Below are positions 49,943 to 51,045 of a stretch of 51,045 bases of DNA, piece after piece. The DNA lies in contig CAJJLZ010000019.1 in assembly GCA_905192745.1 (NCBI GenBank), forward strand, positions 1 to 51,045, in the 5' to 3' direction. A program made the translations under genes and the position numbers. Position 1 is the first letter of the stretch. Every line of letters starts with the position of its first letter. The notes under the pieces were generated by a model that ran no database searches, had not been told where the DNA came from, and was given only the letters and a program-made list of their open reading frames with translations. The stretch comes from an uncultured Oscillospiraceae bacterium. Lineage in GTDB: Bacteria; Bacillota; Clostridia; Oscillospirales; Acutalibacteraceae.

Positions 49943-50305
49943 ATGTCTGAAAACAAATTACTCGACCTCTCTTTTGAATTTGCCGTTGCCATTGTAAATC
50001 TTGTCGATGGCGTAACTGCGCCTAAAAGTTCTTATATGACCGATCAACTTGCGAGAGCAGGAACTTCTGTTGGAGCGAATATTCACGAGGCGCAATATGC
50101 GCAAAGTAAGAGAGATTTTGTTGCCAAGCTGGAGATTGCCTTGAAAGAATCTAACGAAACGAGTTATTGGCTAAAATTAATGTATGAAACAAAGCGAATT
50201 GACCTTTCTATGTATCAATATGTTGAAAGGTTATGCGGTAATATTCGCAGATTACTAATTGCTTCTTGCAAAACCGCAAAGGAGAATGTTCAAAGTAAAT
50301 CATAA
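49943..50305 (+). CDS. four-helix-bundle protein, S23/IVS type
   Basis: A 120-residue all-helical protein. 'LLDLSFEFAVAIVNLV', SYMTDQLARAGTSVGANIHEA, 'SKRDFVAKLEIALKESNETS' and the YWLKLMYETKRID block are the standard order of the family first found in intervening sequences of 23S rRNA and related to Avd of diversity-generating retroelements. No reverse transcriptase is near, so Avd function is not supported. GAAGGTG lies before the ATG. AT-rich codon use differs from the flanking core genes. The 15-base gap to the deaminase suggests one transcript. Confidence 0.9.
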   Translation: MSENKLLDLSFEFAVAIVNLVDGVTAPKSSYMTDQLARAGTSVGANIHEAQYAQSKRDFVAKLEIALKESNETSYWLKLMYETKRIDLSMYQYVERLCGNIRRLLIASCKTAKENVQSKS

Positions 50306-50320
50306 GTTGGAGGTGAGTGT

Positions 50321-50731
50321 ATGGAACGATATCCTATTACTGAAAAAGACAGAGAGTTAATCTCATTAGGTTTAGAAGTTTTATCAAAAAATTTCGACGA
50401 CGGAATATACAACCACACTGTTGGATGTGCAGTTTTATGTAAGAATGGAAATATCTACAAAGGAGTTAACTGCGACGGTATACATGGTTCTTGCGCTGAA
50501 TATATTACCATTGGTATTGCCATTTCAAACGGCGAACGGGAATTTGACACAATCGTTGTATGTCACGAAAAGCACTGTAATTGTGTTATCCCTCCTTGTG
50601 GGAATTGTCGTCAAATGCTATTTGAATATTGCCCTGATATAAAGGTTATAGTTAATGATGAAAAAGGCAATCTCATCAAGGTAAAAGCGAAAGATTTATT
50701 GCCTTTCGCATGGCAATCTGTAGTATGCTGA
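50321..50731 (+). CDS. cytidine-deaminase-like protein
   Basis: A 136-residue zinc deaminase. The ligands are visible: HGSCAEYITIG (zinc Cys and catalytic Glu, CAE) and PPCGNCRQML (PCxxC). The size and CAE/PCxxC form match the tetrameric CDD and blasticidin-S-deaminase group. TTGGAGGTGAG precedes the ATG. It is AT-rich and follows the four-helix-bundle gene, so it is accessory DNA, not the housekeeping pyrimidine-salvage cdd. Substrate unknown. Confidence 0.85.
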   Translation: MERYPITEKDRELISLGLEVLSKNFDDGIYNHTVGCAVLCKNGNIYKGVNCDGIHGSCAEYITIGIAISNGEREFDTIVVCHEKHCNCVIPPCGNCRQMLFEYCPDIKVIVNDEKGNLIKVKAKDLLPFAWQSVVC

Positions 50732-50814
50732 AATTATAGGTTGTAAACTAGGCCGAGAGTACTACTTTTGGTCGTTCTTACCCCTGTTTGTTGACCTTTT
50801 AGTCGCTCTTGAGC

Positions 50815-50866
50815 AAAAAGACACGACACGTTGGTTTTAAAACCAGTATGTCGTGTCTTTTGTTTT
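50815..50866 (+). terminator. terminator of the accessory pair
   Basis: AAAAGACACGACA pairs with TGTCGTGTCTTTT, and GGTTTT/AAAACC pair inside; TGTTTTGC follows. Confidence 0.88.
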
Positions 50867-50929
50867 GCTTGAAAGTTTATCGGTGATATTCTAAAATGTA
50901 AGTAATGTGATTACAAGGATGGCGGGTTT

Positions 50930-50995
50930 ATGAAAGACCAAAAGCAAAAAATGGTTAACTTTCTTCTTTTACATGCCAATCCCTCCATAAGGTAG
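50930..50995 (+). pseudogene. 21-codon stump of an interrupted gene
   Basis: An ATG behind AAGGATGG starts a frame MKDQKQKMVNFLLLHANPSIR that stops at a TAG. The stop lies where a GTGTCAAGG motif begins, so the frame may have been cut by an insertion. The family cannot be judged from 21 residues. Confidence 0.3.
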
Positions 50996-51045
50996 TGTCA
51001 AGGATTTTGCGCAAATTGGTTTGCAAACTCCGGGATGAATGAAGT
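50995..51045 (+). mobile_element. candidate IS256-like terminus at the window edge
   Basis: GTGTCAAGGATTTTGCGCAAA resembles terminal repeats of Clostridial IS256-family elements. Only one end is visible, without a transposase, so this is a tentative call. Confidence 0.3.

Larger units (their letters stand above)
50732..51045. other. terminal intergenic region
   Basis: Apart from the terminator at 50815, the short stump at 50930 and the candidate IS end at 50995, I see no gene or recognisable RNA in the last 314 bases. Confidence 0.5.

Noticed and set aside
49943..50305. Avd of a diversity-generating retroelement
   Set aside because: The protein family fits, but there is no reverse transcriptase, template repeat or variable repeat in the window.
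49601..51045. tRNA-Arg as attachment site of an integrated element
   Set aside because: I find no second copy of the tRNA 3' end and no integrase in the remaining 1.4 kb, so integration at the tRNA cannot be shown.

Overview
The window is a chromosomal segment from a GC-rich, low-complexity-poor Firmicute. The gene order of the S10-spc-alpha ribosomal super-operon, Zn-ribbon forms of S4, S14, L36 and adenylate kinase, Shine-Dalgarno sites of the AGGAGG type, sigma-A promoters (TTGACA-17-TATAAT/TATAGT), a TPP riboswitch on thiT, QueT and an SPxTG-type wall-sorting signal all point to Clostridia, most likely an Oscillospiraceae/Ruminococcaceae-like gut lineage. The exact genus cannot be read from the sequence.

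Layout. (1) 1-8650: a secreted wall-type protein gene cut off by an IS21-like terminus at the left edge, a split transketolase (two subunits), a 907-residue wall-anchored protein holding a 604-bp almost perfect internal duplication, and a large metallophosphoesterase. (2) 8680-22680, all on the minus strand: a heterodimeric ABC exporter, DusB-like tRNA-dihydrouridine synthase, QueT with a preQ1-like leader, GTP-type PEP carboxykinase, a TsaD / tautomerase / RimI / arginine-phosphatase-like / Zn-ribbon P-loop cluster, and DNA polymerase I with a degenerate proofreading domain. (3) 22881-23763: a MerR-TipAS regulator with the classic 19-bp-spacer autoregulated promoter. (4) 24009-40610: the uninterrupted S10-spc-alpha operon (rpsJ to rplQ, including secY, adk, map, a KOW protein, infA and rpoA), preceded by a long leader holding a terminator-like attenuator and closed by a strong terminator. 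(5) 40725-47939: an AT-richer ECF sigma factor fused to a large C-terminal region, a DUF4838 lipoprotein, a tandem array of three promoter/hairpin units, a membrane-anchored unknown, and a YtrA-type GntR/ABC operon with a 23-bp perfect palindrome over its promoter. (6) 47944-51045: thiT with a complete TPP riboswitch/terminator, tRNA-Arg(ACG), and an AT-rich accessory patch made of a dense array of small hairpins, a four-helix-bundle (S23-type) protein and a cytidine-deaminase-like protein, ending in a candidate IS terminus.

How the parts fit. The core is translation: ribosomal proteins, initiation factor, RNA polymerase alpha, and tRNA-modifying genes (Dus, queuine-precursor uptake, TsaD). 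The two vitamin/nucleobase S-components (QueT, ThiT) each carry a sigma-A promoter and a candidate or certain riboswitch, and each has a copy of the same 134-bp miniature inverted-repeat element about 15 bp upstream of the -35 box. The most unusual pieces are that MITE pair, the hairpin array next to the four-helix-bundle gene, the promoter/hairpin tandem array at 44621-44850, and the terminator-like attenuator before rpsJ. I do not see a CRISPR array, prophage or complete transposase gene.
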